This document shows, one piece after another, positions 45,864 through 57,141 of a stretch of 64,000 nucleotides of DNA. A program made the position numbers and the translations under genes. The DNA is from Portulaca oleracea. Its lineage: Eukaryota > Streptophyta > Magnoliopsida > Caryophyllales > Portulacaceae. The stretch is from contig CM055877.1 of NCBI GenBank assembly GCA_029582165.1, positions 32,886,249-32,950,248 of the forward strand, in the 5' to 3' direction. The notes below the pieces were generated by a model, which saw nothing but the letters and a program-made list of their open reading frames with translations, did no database searches and was not told the DNA's origin. The stretch's first letter is position 1. Each line of letters starts with the position of its first letter.

Positions 45864-48440
45864 ACACTCCCACACAAGGGTTTGCTCGCCCCGAGCAAAT
45901 TAAAACAAAGTAAAAAAGAATACTAACTACCATAACTCACTTTCGTAGCAATTACGGTTGCATTTAGCGTATACAACAAGCCCTTTGAACCCCTTGCCAG
46001 CCCAAGTGGACAAGGAAGGTCTCGTGAGGGTTTATAAAAGTTATGGATACCCACAAAAGCAAAGAAAAAGGAAGAAAAGTAACATCACGAGCTCGAGAGG
46101 CAAAAATAAGATAAGCACAAAAGGATATCTACACATACGATTGCGAATCCAACCACTTAAACATTGCTTTCACTCAATTTAGCACAGCTAACAAGAACAC
46201 TTAAGGCTACTTGCAAGTTCGTTACCCAACTTCACATTTTTCACTCCACTCATGCATATGCTTGATGGGTTCCTTGTGCTCAAGTGCAGTGTTTTCTGGC
46301 CCACTTTTGCTTAAGTCCCGATTTACTTGGTCAGAACCAACTACTCACATACCCATGCTTACTTCTTGGTGAATTCTGGTGGTTCCCTTCCCTGTTTGGT
46401 GTCGCCGTTGCCTTAGTGACGGCCGCAGGTTACATAAGGAAAGGTTCAACAATTGTTTCCTTCAATTCTTTTTGGTGTTGATTTGCTCGAGAATTAAACA
46501 GCCCTAAAGGGGGTTTAATCCTCCAGTATAGATCATTTCCATACACATGCAAGGTGTTTAAGCGATATAAGTGTTGCACCACTCATACCGATCTATGCAG
46601 GTGAACCAACATTTTCAACTTTTCTTTTTTTTTTAATGTTTTTGTGTTAGTATTTTTCGGAAATAAGAATGGCCCATAAACAGGGTTTACCCTCCCAACA
46701 CAGGTTACTCCGTACGTAACAAAGTGCTTAAGGGGTAAGAGTGTCGCACCACTCAAGCTGACCCGTGTAGGTGTACCAACAATTTTTCCTTTTTCCAATA
46801 TTTTTAGTTTTTTTTTCTTAATTAGCACATAGATATATAAGGGGCCAAAACTTCCCTCCTAAACTAAGACCATCACATTAGCAAGCCAAAAGTGAAAATT
46901 TTAAGGAAACCACATGGTTGCAAATACATGTGAGGTTATTATGTTTAGGCAAGGCAACACTAAGCTTGAATCCTTTCAAGCATTTACTAACCATTCCTAA
47001 TTAATTTGTTGCACTATTCAAGCTGTCATCGACACAACCATGTATACAAACTACCTCTGACTAAGAAAAATTTTAAAAATTTACCCTTTTCTCAGTGGTA
47101 GCCCCATTTCTTTCTCTTCTTAATGTTTGTCAGGAACATGTTCCACCCCTCTCCCACCCAGGGTTTGCTTGCCCCAAGCAAACTAAACAAAGTACAAAGA
47201 AAACTAAGCTGCCAACTCAATTTTCTAGGAATCACGGTTGCATTTAGCAAATGTAATAAGCCATTCAACTCCCGTGGCAGCCCAAGTGGACGAGGAAGGT
47301 CTCGTGAGGGTTTATAGAAGCTATACACACAAAAGCAAAGAAAAAGCAAGAAAAATAACATCACGAGATCAAGAGGCAAAAAGTAAGATAAGCACAGAAG
47401 GATGTCTACACATACGATCGCAAATCCAACCACTTAAACATTGCTTTCACTCAATTAAGAACAGCTAACAAGAACACTTAATGCTACTTGCAAGTTCGTT
47501 ACCCAACTTCACATTTTTCACTCCACTCATGCATATGCTTGATGGGTTTCTTGTGCTGAAGTGCAGTGTTTTCTGGCCCACTATTGCTTAAGTCCCGGTT
47601 TAGTAGGTCAGAACCAGCTACTCACATACCCATGCTTACTTCCTCGTGAATTCCGGTGGTTCCCTTCCCTATTTGGTGTCGCCGTTGGCTTGGTGACAGC
47701 CGCAGGTTACATAAGGAAAGGTTCCACAATTGTTTCCTTCAATTCTTTTTGGTGTTGATTTGTTCGAGAATTGAATAGCCTTAAAGGGGGTTTAATCTTC
47801 CAGCATAGATCATTTCCATACACATGCAAGGTGCTTAAGCGATATAAGTGTCGCATCACTCATATCGATCTATGCATGTGAACCAACATTTTCAGCTTTT
47901 TTTTCTCAATGTTTTTGTGTTAGTGTTTTTCGGGAATAAGAACAACCCATAAACGGGGTTTACCTTCCCAACACAGGTTACTCTGTACGCAACAAAGTGC
48001 TTAAGGGGTAAGAGTGTCCAACCACTCAAATCGACTCGTGTAAGTGTACCGACAATTTTTCCTTTTTCCAATATTTTTCCAATTTTTTTTTCTTAATTAG
48101 TGCATGGATATATAAGAGGCCAAACTTCCATTTTAAACTAAGACCATCACATTAATAAGCCAGAAGTGAAAATTCTAAGGAAACCCCATGGTTGCAAATA
48201 CATGTGAGGTTATTATGTTTAGGTAAGGCAACAACCAAGCTTGAAGCCTATCCAGCACTCACTAACCATTCCTAACTAAGCAGTTGCACTATTCAAGCTG
48301 TCATCAACACAACCATGTATAGAAACTACCTCTGGCTAAAAAAAAATTTAAACACTTTGCCCTTTTCTCGGTGATAACCCAAATTTCTTTCTCTTCCTAA
48401 AGTTTGTCAAGCACTTGTGCCACCCCACTCCCACATAAAA
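45864..48440 (-). repeat. Tandem duplication of about 1.28 kb in the noncoding interior
   Basis: 45864-47150 and 47151-48430 align end to end with an offset of about 1280 bp, for example GCAGTGTTTTCTGGCCCACT at 46284 and 47561. The matching parallel short frames are byproducts. Each unit begins next to a TTTGCTYGCCCCRAGCAAA hairpin, so the boundary lies close to the polypurine-proximal end. Confidence 0.9.
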
Positions 48441-48445
48441 ACTCT

Positions 48446-48461
48446 ACAATGTCCTCATTGT
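48446..48461 (-). other. Small conserved hairpin
   Basis: ACAATGTCCTCATTGT forms a 6-bp stem with a TCCT loop (AGGA in the minus-strand RNA). 59911-59926 has the same hairpin with a different stem sequence. A degenerate relative lies at 48564-48577. Confidence 0.55.
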
Positions 48462-48873
48462 GCATAAGGCGACACTACACAGAAGAAAATAAAGATCACA
48501 CAAAAGAAATGAAAAACACAAGTCGGCATGCATGCCACCCGCACTCCCATACAAAAAGGCCAGCAGTGTCCTCATTGGAAATAGAAGTAAGCAAGCACAC
48601 ATAAGAAAATAAAGAAAAAGAAGCACACCGAAAGAAAACCAAAGATGTAAAAAAAACCACGCTCACTAACCGTATTATAAACAGAAGGGAATTATATTAC
48701 CTAGTTGAGTATTGCGTATACCCAAACAATGAAACCTTGCTTAGAGGAATAAGACCCACACATAGAGCATCAACCACTCCATCTCACCTCAAGATGCCGG
48801 GCACCATCTCAGAACTATTTAATGCCCGTAGAAGTAGGTCATGCATCCTCGAATGCATCTCGAAATGATGAAC

Positions 48874-50376
48874 TTAAGAGCACAATTTCAAAAGCACATT
48901 AGCAAATATGAGTGCTCTCAACAAATTATCAAATGCCTTGGAGTAATCAATAAAGCAATGAAATGAATGCACCAACTTGATTTTCCTAGGCAAGTCCTTT
49001 AGGTAGGTGCTATAGGGATCATTGGGGAAAATATGCCCTCTTAACAGACCTATGGGCTTCATAAACTCAAATTCACAAGAAAGAAGAGTAGGAAAACAAA
49101 TCACATGAAGGGGAGGTGGGGAGATAAATTCAATTTCATTAGAACACAAGGTAGAATCCTCACACTCAACCTTCACGCGATTTTCGTCAATTACAGACTC
49201 CAATTCACAACTTTCATCCAATTCATCATATTCATCAGTGGGTGATAAGGAAAATGTAGGGTTATACCATATGACCAGACTCTCAACATTACAAGAAGTT
49301 ACATCTTCATCTTCATCAGTTTTAGTCTCCGCAGAAGAACTATCAGTATCTGAAGACAAATGTGCATCATTCAAAACATCATCAAAAGTGAAAATGGAAT
49401 GTTCAAGGTCATAACCCATCGTGAAAGACTCATACTCACACATATATGCATCATGGAAATTAAGATCATGAGTTAGAAGAGAGGGGGTAGGAGTAACTAT
49501 AGATGAATCCTCACATTGATCCACACACGGAGATTGAGCGTGTAGATCAATAAGATGGGGCAATGCACAAGCACTAGACTCTTCATCTATGAAATATGTA
49601 TTAGAATTAAAATCAACACATTCATCCCTCTCGACACATAATGGCATGGACAAGGGTGTGGCTCATAATTCCTTAAGCATATTCTTATGGAGCATAACAT
49701 CATCACACACTAATTCACTATTTGTGGAATCCTTCTCCATCAATGGTGTCTCTTCCTCAAGTGTAATCTGACTAGTGGGCTCAATAACCTGATCAAACTC
49801 ATTATCACATGATTCTTCCCTACTTTCAATAGGTGAATGGGAAGGGGTTTTGGTAAATATAAACATTGGGCCTTCATCCTCATCGCACATTTCACATTTA
49901 CGAGAATTATTCGATTCAGGTTTAGCAGATTCAAATCCATCCATAAAAGCTTTAAAAGCAGGGTGTTGACGGCAAGCATCAAATAAATGCCCCAAAGAGT
50001 GACATACAAAACACTGAGGAAAAAACTCGTTATTGGGGCATTGAGAAGATTCACAAGACGATGCGGTTAAAGTCTTAGGGGATGGTGCACAATAAGAAGA
50101 CTGGAAGCTAGGAATAACATTTTGTTGCTCAAATTCATAAGAATCCCTAGACAACCACTCAAGTAATTCCCATGCATCATCTCCTAAATTAGAAAACCCA
50201 TAATATTTTAAGAGATCACGAGTATCATAGTTCACACCCTCATTCACAATACCCAAAATATCCAATCGTTCATATGATACACAATATTATTCACATTGAG
50301 CAAGATAATCCTGTAATCTATCAAATTATCTCCAAAATATTTCTTGCTCAAATTGTGAAAACTGGACATAAGTCAT
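48874..50376 (-). pseudogene. Gag-like protein with CCHC knuckle and acidic tail
   Basis: One frame of about 500 codons starting 115 bp after the primer site (MTYVQFSQFEQEIFWR), with three in-frame stops, two in the first 40 codons and one at 49663. Order: a capsid C-lobe-like segment (ILGIVNEGVNYDTRDLLKYY, then DDAWELLEWLSRDSYEFE), a CCHC knuckle CFVCHSLGHLFDAC (about 50013-49972), then a long Asp/Glu/Ser-rich region, and a conserved end KAFDNLLRALIFAN. The protein at 60884-62032 has the same plan and end. It would probably bind RNA and assemble particles with help from an autonomous partner. The start was chosen by matching the relative. Confidence 0.75.
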
Positions 50377-50490
50377 AACTCTCTTTTTTTTTTTCAATTT
50401 TTATGTTTACATTTTTTTCATATTAAATTACCCCTACAAAAGAAATGAATTATTTACAAAACCAATAACCTAATCCACCAAATAACGCCA

Positions 50491-50508
50491 TCCACAGTAA
50501 CGATGCCA
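50491..50508 (-). other. Primer-binding site of the non-autonomous element
   Basis: The minus strand reads TGGCATCGTTACTGTGGA directly after the LTR end, a diverged tRNA-Asp-type site (13 of 18 against TGGCGCCGTTGCCGGGGA). Confidence 0.6.
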
Positions 50509-50509
50509 T

Positions 50510-50637
50510 TGTTCCGTTGTGTGTTTTGGGTTTTCGGAGTAGGGTTGTCATATCCGTAGGGATGGTGTGTCAAACAATAGGAAATCGGTTTGGTAGGGTT
50601 TTCTGAGTCAAAACCAATAAATAATGGAAATCAATTA
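50510..50637 (-). repeat. 5' LTR remnant, inner half
   Basis: Matches 44606-44730 closely and stops exactly where the inserted element begins (CAATTA before TGAAATAACC). The outer half is at 55294-55366. Confidence 0.85.
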
Positions 50638-50675
50638 TGAAATAACCGGATTCCTCCGGAAGAAAAGAAAAAAAA

Positions 50676-50676
<1 letters not shown>

Positions 50677-50733
<57 letters not shown>
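50677..50733. repeat. (TTA)n microsatellite
   Basis: About 19 TTA units. Confidence 0.95.
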
Positions 50734-50737
<4 letters not shown>

Positions 50738-52304
50738 TATTATTCTACAATTATTTTCAGCCGCCTTCCTAATTTATTTAGTCCAACCCTAAACCCTAAT
50801 TCTCCTAATTATATATATATATATCTACCTCTTTAGAAAATAATACAGTATCTCCGGCCGTCCGTCAAGGAGAAATAGAGAGTTGAGGAAGGAAGAGAGA
50901 ATTCATCCGCGAAAAAGAAAAAAAGGGGGCCGAAGGTTAGTATCATATTCCTTTTAATTTATGTATCTTGTTGGGATGTAGAGGGTTAATTGTCATGTTT
51001 ATACCCCTCAATTATCGTAGGAACTCTCTCTGAACTCATAGTCTCCGCCATTCATAAAAAGTATTGATTTTCTGCTGCAAATTCTTGAGTCCAATTTCAC
51101 CGTCTGATAAATATTCAATCCTTAAATTGTGTAGCTTCTAATTTTGTCGTGCAGCTTGTGATTAATTACAGTGGCCGACAAACCCCCTTATTAGATATTG
51201 ATGAATTGGTGAATGGAAGTGAGAAACGACATCAATAAAATTTGGGGTCTTATACTCTGATTCGCCGCAATATATTGTAGCAGTCTTAGATGATGCAAGT
51301 GGAAGGTAATTAAGATAGGAAAAAGGAACAATTAATGGTATATATATTGATTTACCTTTGCGTCATCAAAATCCTAATGGTGGTTTAAAGAAGGATTGAT
51401 TAATTACATCAGTAGGGAGAATCATAGCAAGTTCCTTTTAATATGATAATTAATCAGTGAGTGGGTTAATTAGGAATACCAACAAGATAAATGGACAAGT
51501 GTGGTGCAATCTGGTAAATAAGGTTGGGATTATTCTCACAATCTTCTTCTTCTTCCGACCTAGAATATTCGCTACCTTATATTTTTCTCCCATGTTAGTT
51601 ACATCAGACGTTTATAATTTTGGGGTTAGTTTGCGATTAATTGTATACCGGTACCTTCGGAAAATTCAGTGTATTATATGTTGATACCGAGGCTTCCTAT
51701 GAATTATAGGTATCATCTAAGTGGTGGAGTTGACTTATTTGGGTTAGCGTTTCAGTTTTCAGGTAAGTGGTGTGATACTTCTTTAGTTCTTTTCGTGTCA
51801 AAAACATTATTTTGTAACCGACCTTTTTCGTAAGTTTATTTTTCTAAATTGGGTTAGCATGCTATTATTTAATTATATTATTTTTAGTATTGTTTATGTC
51901 CTATGGTTTGTTTGACCTACATTGATTTATATGTGTTTTTACAAAGTACCTCTTTCACGTTAATTTCATAAGATATAGTTACTCTTTGTCTTTTATACAC
52001 TAAGTGAAGTTTTATGATAATTTGACTAGTGTATTTGTAAAGTAGCCGTTTACGTAATAGTTTTATATTTTAAATTATTTGAACCTTCCGCTGTACTAGT
52101 GACTTTGTGGTGCTGATTTATTTGTTATACTAAATTTCTTGACTGGGTACTTTTGTATGTTTTGATGTTCAAGTTGTAACTGGTTTTGTTTTGGGGCTAT
52201 GTCTTCTGCCTTAGCCAGTTAAGGTATGCACTGGACCTGTCGACTTGTATGCGTGCTATTGTGTGTTCTGATATGTGTATGCGTTCCGTTGGACCCAATT
52301 TCCT

Positions 52305-52402
52305 TTGTTGCCCTACCACTAGGTTAATAGTGGTACATCGTTGCCCCGCCACTGGGTCAATAGTGGCTTATCGTTGCCCTTGTCACTGGGTCAATAGTGA
52401 CC
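52305..52402 (+). repeat. Three tandem hairpin units of about 37 bp
   Basis: Each reads GTTGCCC, then a small stem around GGTCAATAGTG: ACCACTAGGTTAATAGTGGT, CCACTGGGTCAATAGTGG and TCACTGGGTCAATAGTGA. The stem changes on both sides together. Confidence 0.75.
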
Positions 52403-52437
52403 TTAGCCCTAACCATTGTGATTTTGATTTCTATGTT

Positions 52438-52440
<3 letters not shown>

Positions 52441-52505
<65 letters not shown>
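52441..52505. repeat. (TA)n microsatellite
   Basis: About 32 TA units within the LTR. Confidence 0.95.
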
Positions 52506-52508
<3 letters not shown>

Positions 52509-53057
52509 GTTACTTTGACGAAAGTCGTTTGATCAATATTATGTTTTATCTTGGGAGTTTTGAGCTGAGTAAAATGTTTTGTAAAACCCAGTCATATATT
52601 TGTTATTTATTTATTAACTCTGACCCAGCCTATGTTTTACCCGCATGTCCAACCCAGCTAAAGGAGTATTACGCTACTTACTGGGCTTCCGAGCTCATCC
52701 TTTCATCTTCCTATTTTTTTCAGGTTCCACTCTCAACAGTATCTAAGTTTCTTTAGAGGAGTCATGAGTCCCAACCTTTATTTTTGGAGCTATGGAGTTT
52801 ATTTCTTAGTCTAGTAGAATTTATATTTTTGATTTCAAGTCGAATCCTTGGGCTATGAACTTGTAGCTAGTATTTGAGATTTTCGAATGTTTCTTCTATA
52901 CTCTAGTTGAGTTGAACCAATTATTATTTTGGGTTTGTGAGTTATTGAAGACCTTTGTTTTTCCTTATTATAGTTTAGCCTTGCATGCTTGTAGAACCCC
53001 TAGTGCTGCAGGTGTGCGGCGTCTGTCACTCCTTGGTTCGGGGCGTGACAGATTTAA

Positions 53058-53070
53058 TGGTATCAGAGCC
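53058..53070 (+). other. Primer-binding site
   Basis: TGGTATCAGAGCC seven bases after the LTR end, an exact initiator tRNA-Met primer site. Confidence 0.92.
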
Positions 53071-53286
53071 AGGTTAGCCAATCTCTTGTTGTCTTGGGTT
53101 TAGTCTTAGCAAAGCTTCCCTGAGATTAGAATCTTAGAGTGAGTTAATTTTGGATTTTGGGGTTCTAGCCTTTGTAGCCTAAGTTTCTAATGTTTTATGT
53201 GATTTTGCGGTCGTGCCCAAGTTCTTCATATTAACTGAGTTTGTTCAATTTTGGGAAACCTGTAAGTAACCTTTTCGTTTTTCAGT

Positions 53287-54500
53287 ATGTCTTCGGGTAG
53301 GAGGAGAGGTCGTAAGCGGAGAGCTCCTGAGAGGGAAGAAGAAGAGCCCCAGATTGAGACCCCCTCTCTTGATCCCCAAGAGGTTATGTTGAAGTTCATG
53401 CAAGACTTTTCATCCTTTATTAGCCAGCAACAACAAGGTACTCTGCACAGTAATGGCTCATCTTCAACTTCTGTCAAGGGGCTAGTGGATTTCCTGAAGA
53501 TAGCTCCTAAACCATTTTCCGGCACTACTGACCCTATTGAGGCCGAGAACTGGATCGATGAAATGGAGAAGGCTTTCCGAGGCTTCCATTGCTCAGAGGA
53601 GGAGCAGATTGATTATGCTGTCTACTTGTTGCAAGACAGTGCTCGTCATTGGTGGAAGTCTGTGGAGCATAGACATGAGAACGATGGGATTCCTTTCACC
53701 TGAGATATGTTTCGTGAAGAATTCTATGCAAAGTACTTCCCAAGTGCTCGAACAAGGGAGTTAGAGAGACAGTTTATCGACTTAAAGCAAGGTCGCAGGA
53801 GTGTGGACGAGTATGAGGCGGAGTTTGATCGACTATCAAGGTTTGCTCCGACACTAGAAGCTGATGAACAAAGTAAGATGAGGAGGTTCAGCGAAGGCTT
53901 GAATGACAATATTAGGCTACAACTCGCTGCAGTGCGACCAGATAGCTTCGCAGACGTTGTTGACAGAGCAAAGAATATGTACCTCATCACGAAGGAGATA
54001 GAGGATCGTAAGCATCGCGATGATAAGAAGGGAAGGCAAGGGTGGATTGTCGAAGCCTTATACTTCTAGCAGGTTTTCTCGCGGTGCGCCTTCACAACAG
54101 GGGAGTAGCCTAGCTGGTTCCCGGGGAAGAGGAGCGCAACCATCTGGTTCTCATAGTGGAAACCCTAGCTATGGATCACAACGATGGGGCAACCAACAAC
54201 ATAAGCCAACATGTGATCATTGTAAAGGAGCTCATCCGACTAGCGATTATAGGTGGCTGAGTGGAGACTGCTTTAAGTGTGGCAATACTGATCACAAAGT
54301 TGCTGAATGCCCTCACAATAATGAGCCTCGCACGGTACAAAAGTCTCAAGCCTCTCGCTCAGTGCCCTCACAAGCCACTTCGGCTCACACTCAGACAGTC
54401 CAGTCACCGAGCAACAATCAGAAGGGAGGACGACCTCGCACCACTGGAAGAGTGTACGCGCTGACCCAGCAAGATGTTGACGCCTCTAACAATGTTGTGT
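53287..54500 (+). pseudogene. gag of the Del/Tekay-like element
   Basis: Starts MSSGRRRGRKRR. Capsid-type Gag: FLKIAPKPFSGTTDPIEAEN, LQDSARHWWKSVE, a stop at 53701, then FYAKYFPSARTRELERQF and VDEYEAEFDRLSRFAP. A frameshift near 54040 leads to a Ser/Gly-rich linker and the knuckle CFKCGNTDHKVAEC at about 54271. These are standard Del/Tekay Gag features. The stop and frameshift make it inactive. Confidence 0.9.
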
Positions 54501-55293
54501 CAGGTAAACTTATTGTTAATTCAGCTTATGCACATGTGCTTTTTGATCCTGGTGCTTCGCATTCTTTTATATCAGCAAATTTTGTCAAAAAGTACAACCT
54601 TCCCCATGCCTTATTATAAGAAGTTTTGTATGTCAGTACACCTACGGGTAGTGAAATAATTGTGGACAAGAAGTGCACGAACGGTCATGTAATAATTGAG
54701 GGCAAGGAACTTTTAGCCGATCTCATTATTATGGAGCTACATGACTTTGATGTGATTTTGGGGATGGACTTGTTGTCTGCACATTATGCCACTTTGGATT
54801 GTAGAAGGAAGCTAGCAAACTTTCAAATACCTGGGATGCCTGAGTTTAACTTTGTCGGGAATGGAGCCTATGTGTCGCCTAGTGTCATTTCCACTCTAAA
54901 GGCCTCTAAATTAATTAAGAAGGGGTGCCAAGCCTTCTTAGCATTGGTCACTGCTACCCAAGAGAAGGACCCTAAGATAGAAGAGATACCGATTGTAAGA
55001 GAGTATCCAGATGTCTTCCCGGAAGATCTCCCAGGAGTACCTCTAGACAGAGAGGTGGAATTTTCTATTGACTTGATTCCCGGCACTGCACCGATCTCAA
55101 AGACCCCTTATAGAATGGCACCGGCGGAGTTGAAGGAGCTCAAGGAACAGCTCCAGGAATTACTTCATAAGGGCTTTATTAGACCAAGTGTCTCACCTTG
55201 GGGTGCACCAGTGCTTTTTGTGAAAAAGAAGGATGGGTCGTTGTGACTCTGCATTGACTATCATGAGTTGAACAAGGTGACTGTGAAGAACAA
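54501..55293 (+). pseudogene. Protease and start of reverse transcriptase, truncated
   Basis: Protease: VLFDPGASHSFISANFV at 54537, where family members usually have DSG/DTG at the active site, and DVILGMDLLSAH at 54752. Reverse transcriptase begins PDVFPEDLPGVPLDREVEF, RMAPAELKELKEQL, then SPWGAPVLFVKKKDGSL. Stops at 54617 and 55244. The sequence ends at LNKVTVKNK, before the catalytic YxDD. Confidence 0.9.
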
Positions 55294-55366
55294 GTGATAA
55301 TTAAGGGACTAAAACACGCAAAACACTTTATTAAAGGTATCAATTCAACTGGAGTTGGGACCGAAA
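55294..55366 (-). repeat. 5' LTR remnant, outer end
   Basis: TGATAATTAAGGGACTAAAA matches 45781-45863 and ends GGGACCGAAA before ACCAA. It is the missing outer end of the split LTR. Confidence 0.82.
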
Positions 55367-55371
55367 ACCAA

Positions 55372-55510
55372 CCTTCAAATTGGCACTGGCTATCTATCGT
55401 TGGCGATCCTCTCCCCTCTCTAACCGGCGAACAGCAAAGGAACCAAATTTGTATGAAATTAATGAAAATAAAATAAAATCAAAAAATTCCCCTAAATCAC
55501 ACAATAGGAT

Positions 55511-55569
<59 letters not shown>

Positions 55570-55738
55570 CTAATTCACACCTGTGGGTGGTTTGGGGTGG
55601 GGGTGATTGATGGTTGTAGGACCCGAAAAATTCTCGTTTGGGGAATCGGTTTCGGGTGTGCTACTTAGGTGATCTGGAGCCGACTAAGGTTGCTTAATCC
55701 TTAAATAAAGATATTTTTATTTTATGAAATTCATTTTC
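55372..55738. other. Flanking DNA with a (CT)n tract and an LTR-like start
   Basis: (CT)n at 55513-55567. At 55615, TGTAGGACCCGAAAAATTC resembles the LTR starts at 1888 and 21611 (ACCCCGAAAAATYC), so an older Del/Tekay-like LTR may begin here and continue after 63571. Confidence 0.4.
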
Positions 55739-55743
55739 GAGGG

Positions 55744-57102
55744 TGACAGACCTAAAAGTATATGATGTCTATGTACCGCAAGTGTACGGGTCTGTGTAGT
55801 AATAAAATATCGTTCTCTCTCAGGGACTTGTGTTCAACTACACACTAAACTAGTTCATTACAAAGGATGCTAGGTCGATCAAAGGGTTGTTGGTAATGAT
55901 TCAGATAATTAACTAAGGAAGTAGGAAATTAAAGGATTCAACCAAATAATTAAAAGAGTTTAGGGGAGTCAACTCTAGTCAATCAATCAAATTATCAATA
56001 ATCCCGGTGCAGGTAACAAGGTAATTCGGGATCTATAATCTTTCTAGGCCTGATCACTTCGATCTTTCGATCCTAGGTGAGTTACAGTGATTAGACTAAA
56101 TATTATTTCTAACTATTTAACCTAATCAAAGATAAGAACTGATTATAAATTGACCCTTGGAAAGAATCATTAGGTCTAACTATTTTCTAAACCTATTCAA
56201 TCTACGCATTCCAATTCAAGACTCAAACTGTCGCTCTGTTGTCAAGAATCTAAAACCAGGTAGAGACTCAAACTGTCGTTCTATTGCCAAATTACCATGA
56301 CATACAATACACGCAGATTAAACGAATAAAAGTATAACCTAACACCGAGACTGTATTCAAATTCAATCAATAGACATCGAGTTTAACCCCCAAACAAGAA
56401 ATCTAAGCACTCATAATAATAAAAACAAGGAAGACAATAATAAAATCTTAATAACGAAGCATAAAGTAAATAGAAATTAAACCGAACGTTCGAGTCGTCG
56501 AATTCGATCTCTTCGTGTCACTCGATTCGATCTCCTTCTCCTCCTCTTTCGTTCCTAATCTACTAGAACGGCTCCCCGAAGGGAGGAAAAATACAGAGAA
56601 AACCTATGCTAAACGGCGGAAATAAAACTCTGAATAGTTAAAAGTTGTCCCAACTTAACGGCGAAGAAGTCCTTTTATAATGCGTGATTAGGGCTCAGAA
56701 CGTTGGCTGCGTTTTGCAAACGTTGGCTGCATTTTGTCCAAAAAGTGAGAATCTTCCGCGAATGGGCGCTGGCTGCGCCTGGAAAAACGCTGGCTGCATT
56801 TTCAAAACGCTGGCTGCGTTTTGTTCCTCCGCCTTACTAGATTTGGGTCGTGGCAATCTGAGCCGTTCTTTCTTCTTTTATTTCTTCTTCAACCCTTTTT
56901 TTATTTCTTTTATTTTTCCCACTTTTCCTCCAATTTTTCATGCTTTTTGATATAATTCCACTAATTCCTGTAAAACACACCAATCTCGCGAACAATTGTA
57001 TAAATCACAGAAATTGACATAAAAATACGGCATTTCGGATATAAAAAGCATGAAACTGACATGTTTTGAACCCTAAAAATACAATATAAAAATCGCTTAT
57101 CA
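55744..57102 (-). repeat. 3' LTR, 1359 bp
   Basis: On the minus strand it runs TGATAAGCGATTTTTATA to TAGGTCTGTCA. It is nearly identical to the 5' LTR except in the array at 56695-56830 (AACGCTGGCTGCG words). TATA box at 56673-56680. Confidence 0.95.
56673..56680 (-). promoter_or_regulatory. TATA box of the 3' LTR
   Basis: The minus strand reads CATTATAAAAGGAC, about 20-30 bp downstream of the array. The same box is at 63104-63111 in the 5' LTR. Confidence 0.65.
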
Positions 57103-57141
57103 AATCCCCTTATGTTTAGCTCTTGCTTGTCCCCAAGCAAA
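57103..57141 (-). promoter_or_regulatory. Polypurine-like tract with a conserved hairpin
   Basis: The minus strand reads GCTTGGGGACAAGC, then AGAGCTAAACATAAGGGGATT, then the LTR start TGATAAGCG. The GCTTG/CAAGC stem has counterparts at 45881 and 47164. Confidence 0.7.

Larger units (their letters stand above)
50936..52723 (+). other. Possible intron in the LTR leader
   Basis: Donor CGAAG|GTTAGTAT follows a purine-rich leader. Acceptor CTATTTTTTTCAG|GTTCC is strong. The body is T-rich like a plant intron. There is no spliced copy here to test it. Other acceptors, such as GTTTTCAG at about 51760, are possible. Confidence 0.35.
50638..53050 (+). repeat. 5' LTR, 2413 bp
   Basis: Starts TGAAATAACCGG and ends TCGGGGCGTGACA. 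Contains a (TTA)n tract, a TATATATATA box near 50812, a purine-rich leader, a T-rich intron-like body, the 52305-52402 hairpin triplet and a (TA)n tract at 52441-52505. The TG start is inferred from the junction. Confidence 0.75.
50638..55293 (+). mobile_element. Truncated Del/Tekay-like retrotransposon
   Basis: 5' LTR 50638-53050, primer site, gag and the start of pol, then an abrupt end at 55293 inside reverse transcriptase. The right flank is LTR sequence of the host element, so a deletion removed the rest of pol, the 3' LTR and about 1 kb of host LTR. No target duplication survives. Confidence 0.85.
44606..55366 (-). mobile_element. Non-autonomous Athila/Tat-type retrotransposon with an invaded 5' LTR
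   Basis: On the minus strand: 5' LTR remnant (55366-55294 and 50637-50510), primer site, Gag-like frame, long noncoding interior, 3' LTR 45863-44606. ACCAA flanks the whole unit (44601-44605, 55367-55371), which ties the two 5' LTR halves together across the Del/Tekay-like insertion at 50638-55293. No protease, reverse transcriptase or integrase of its own is visible. Confidence 0.82.
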
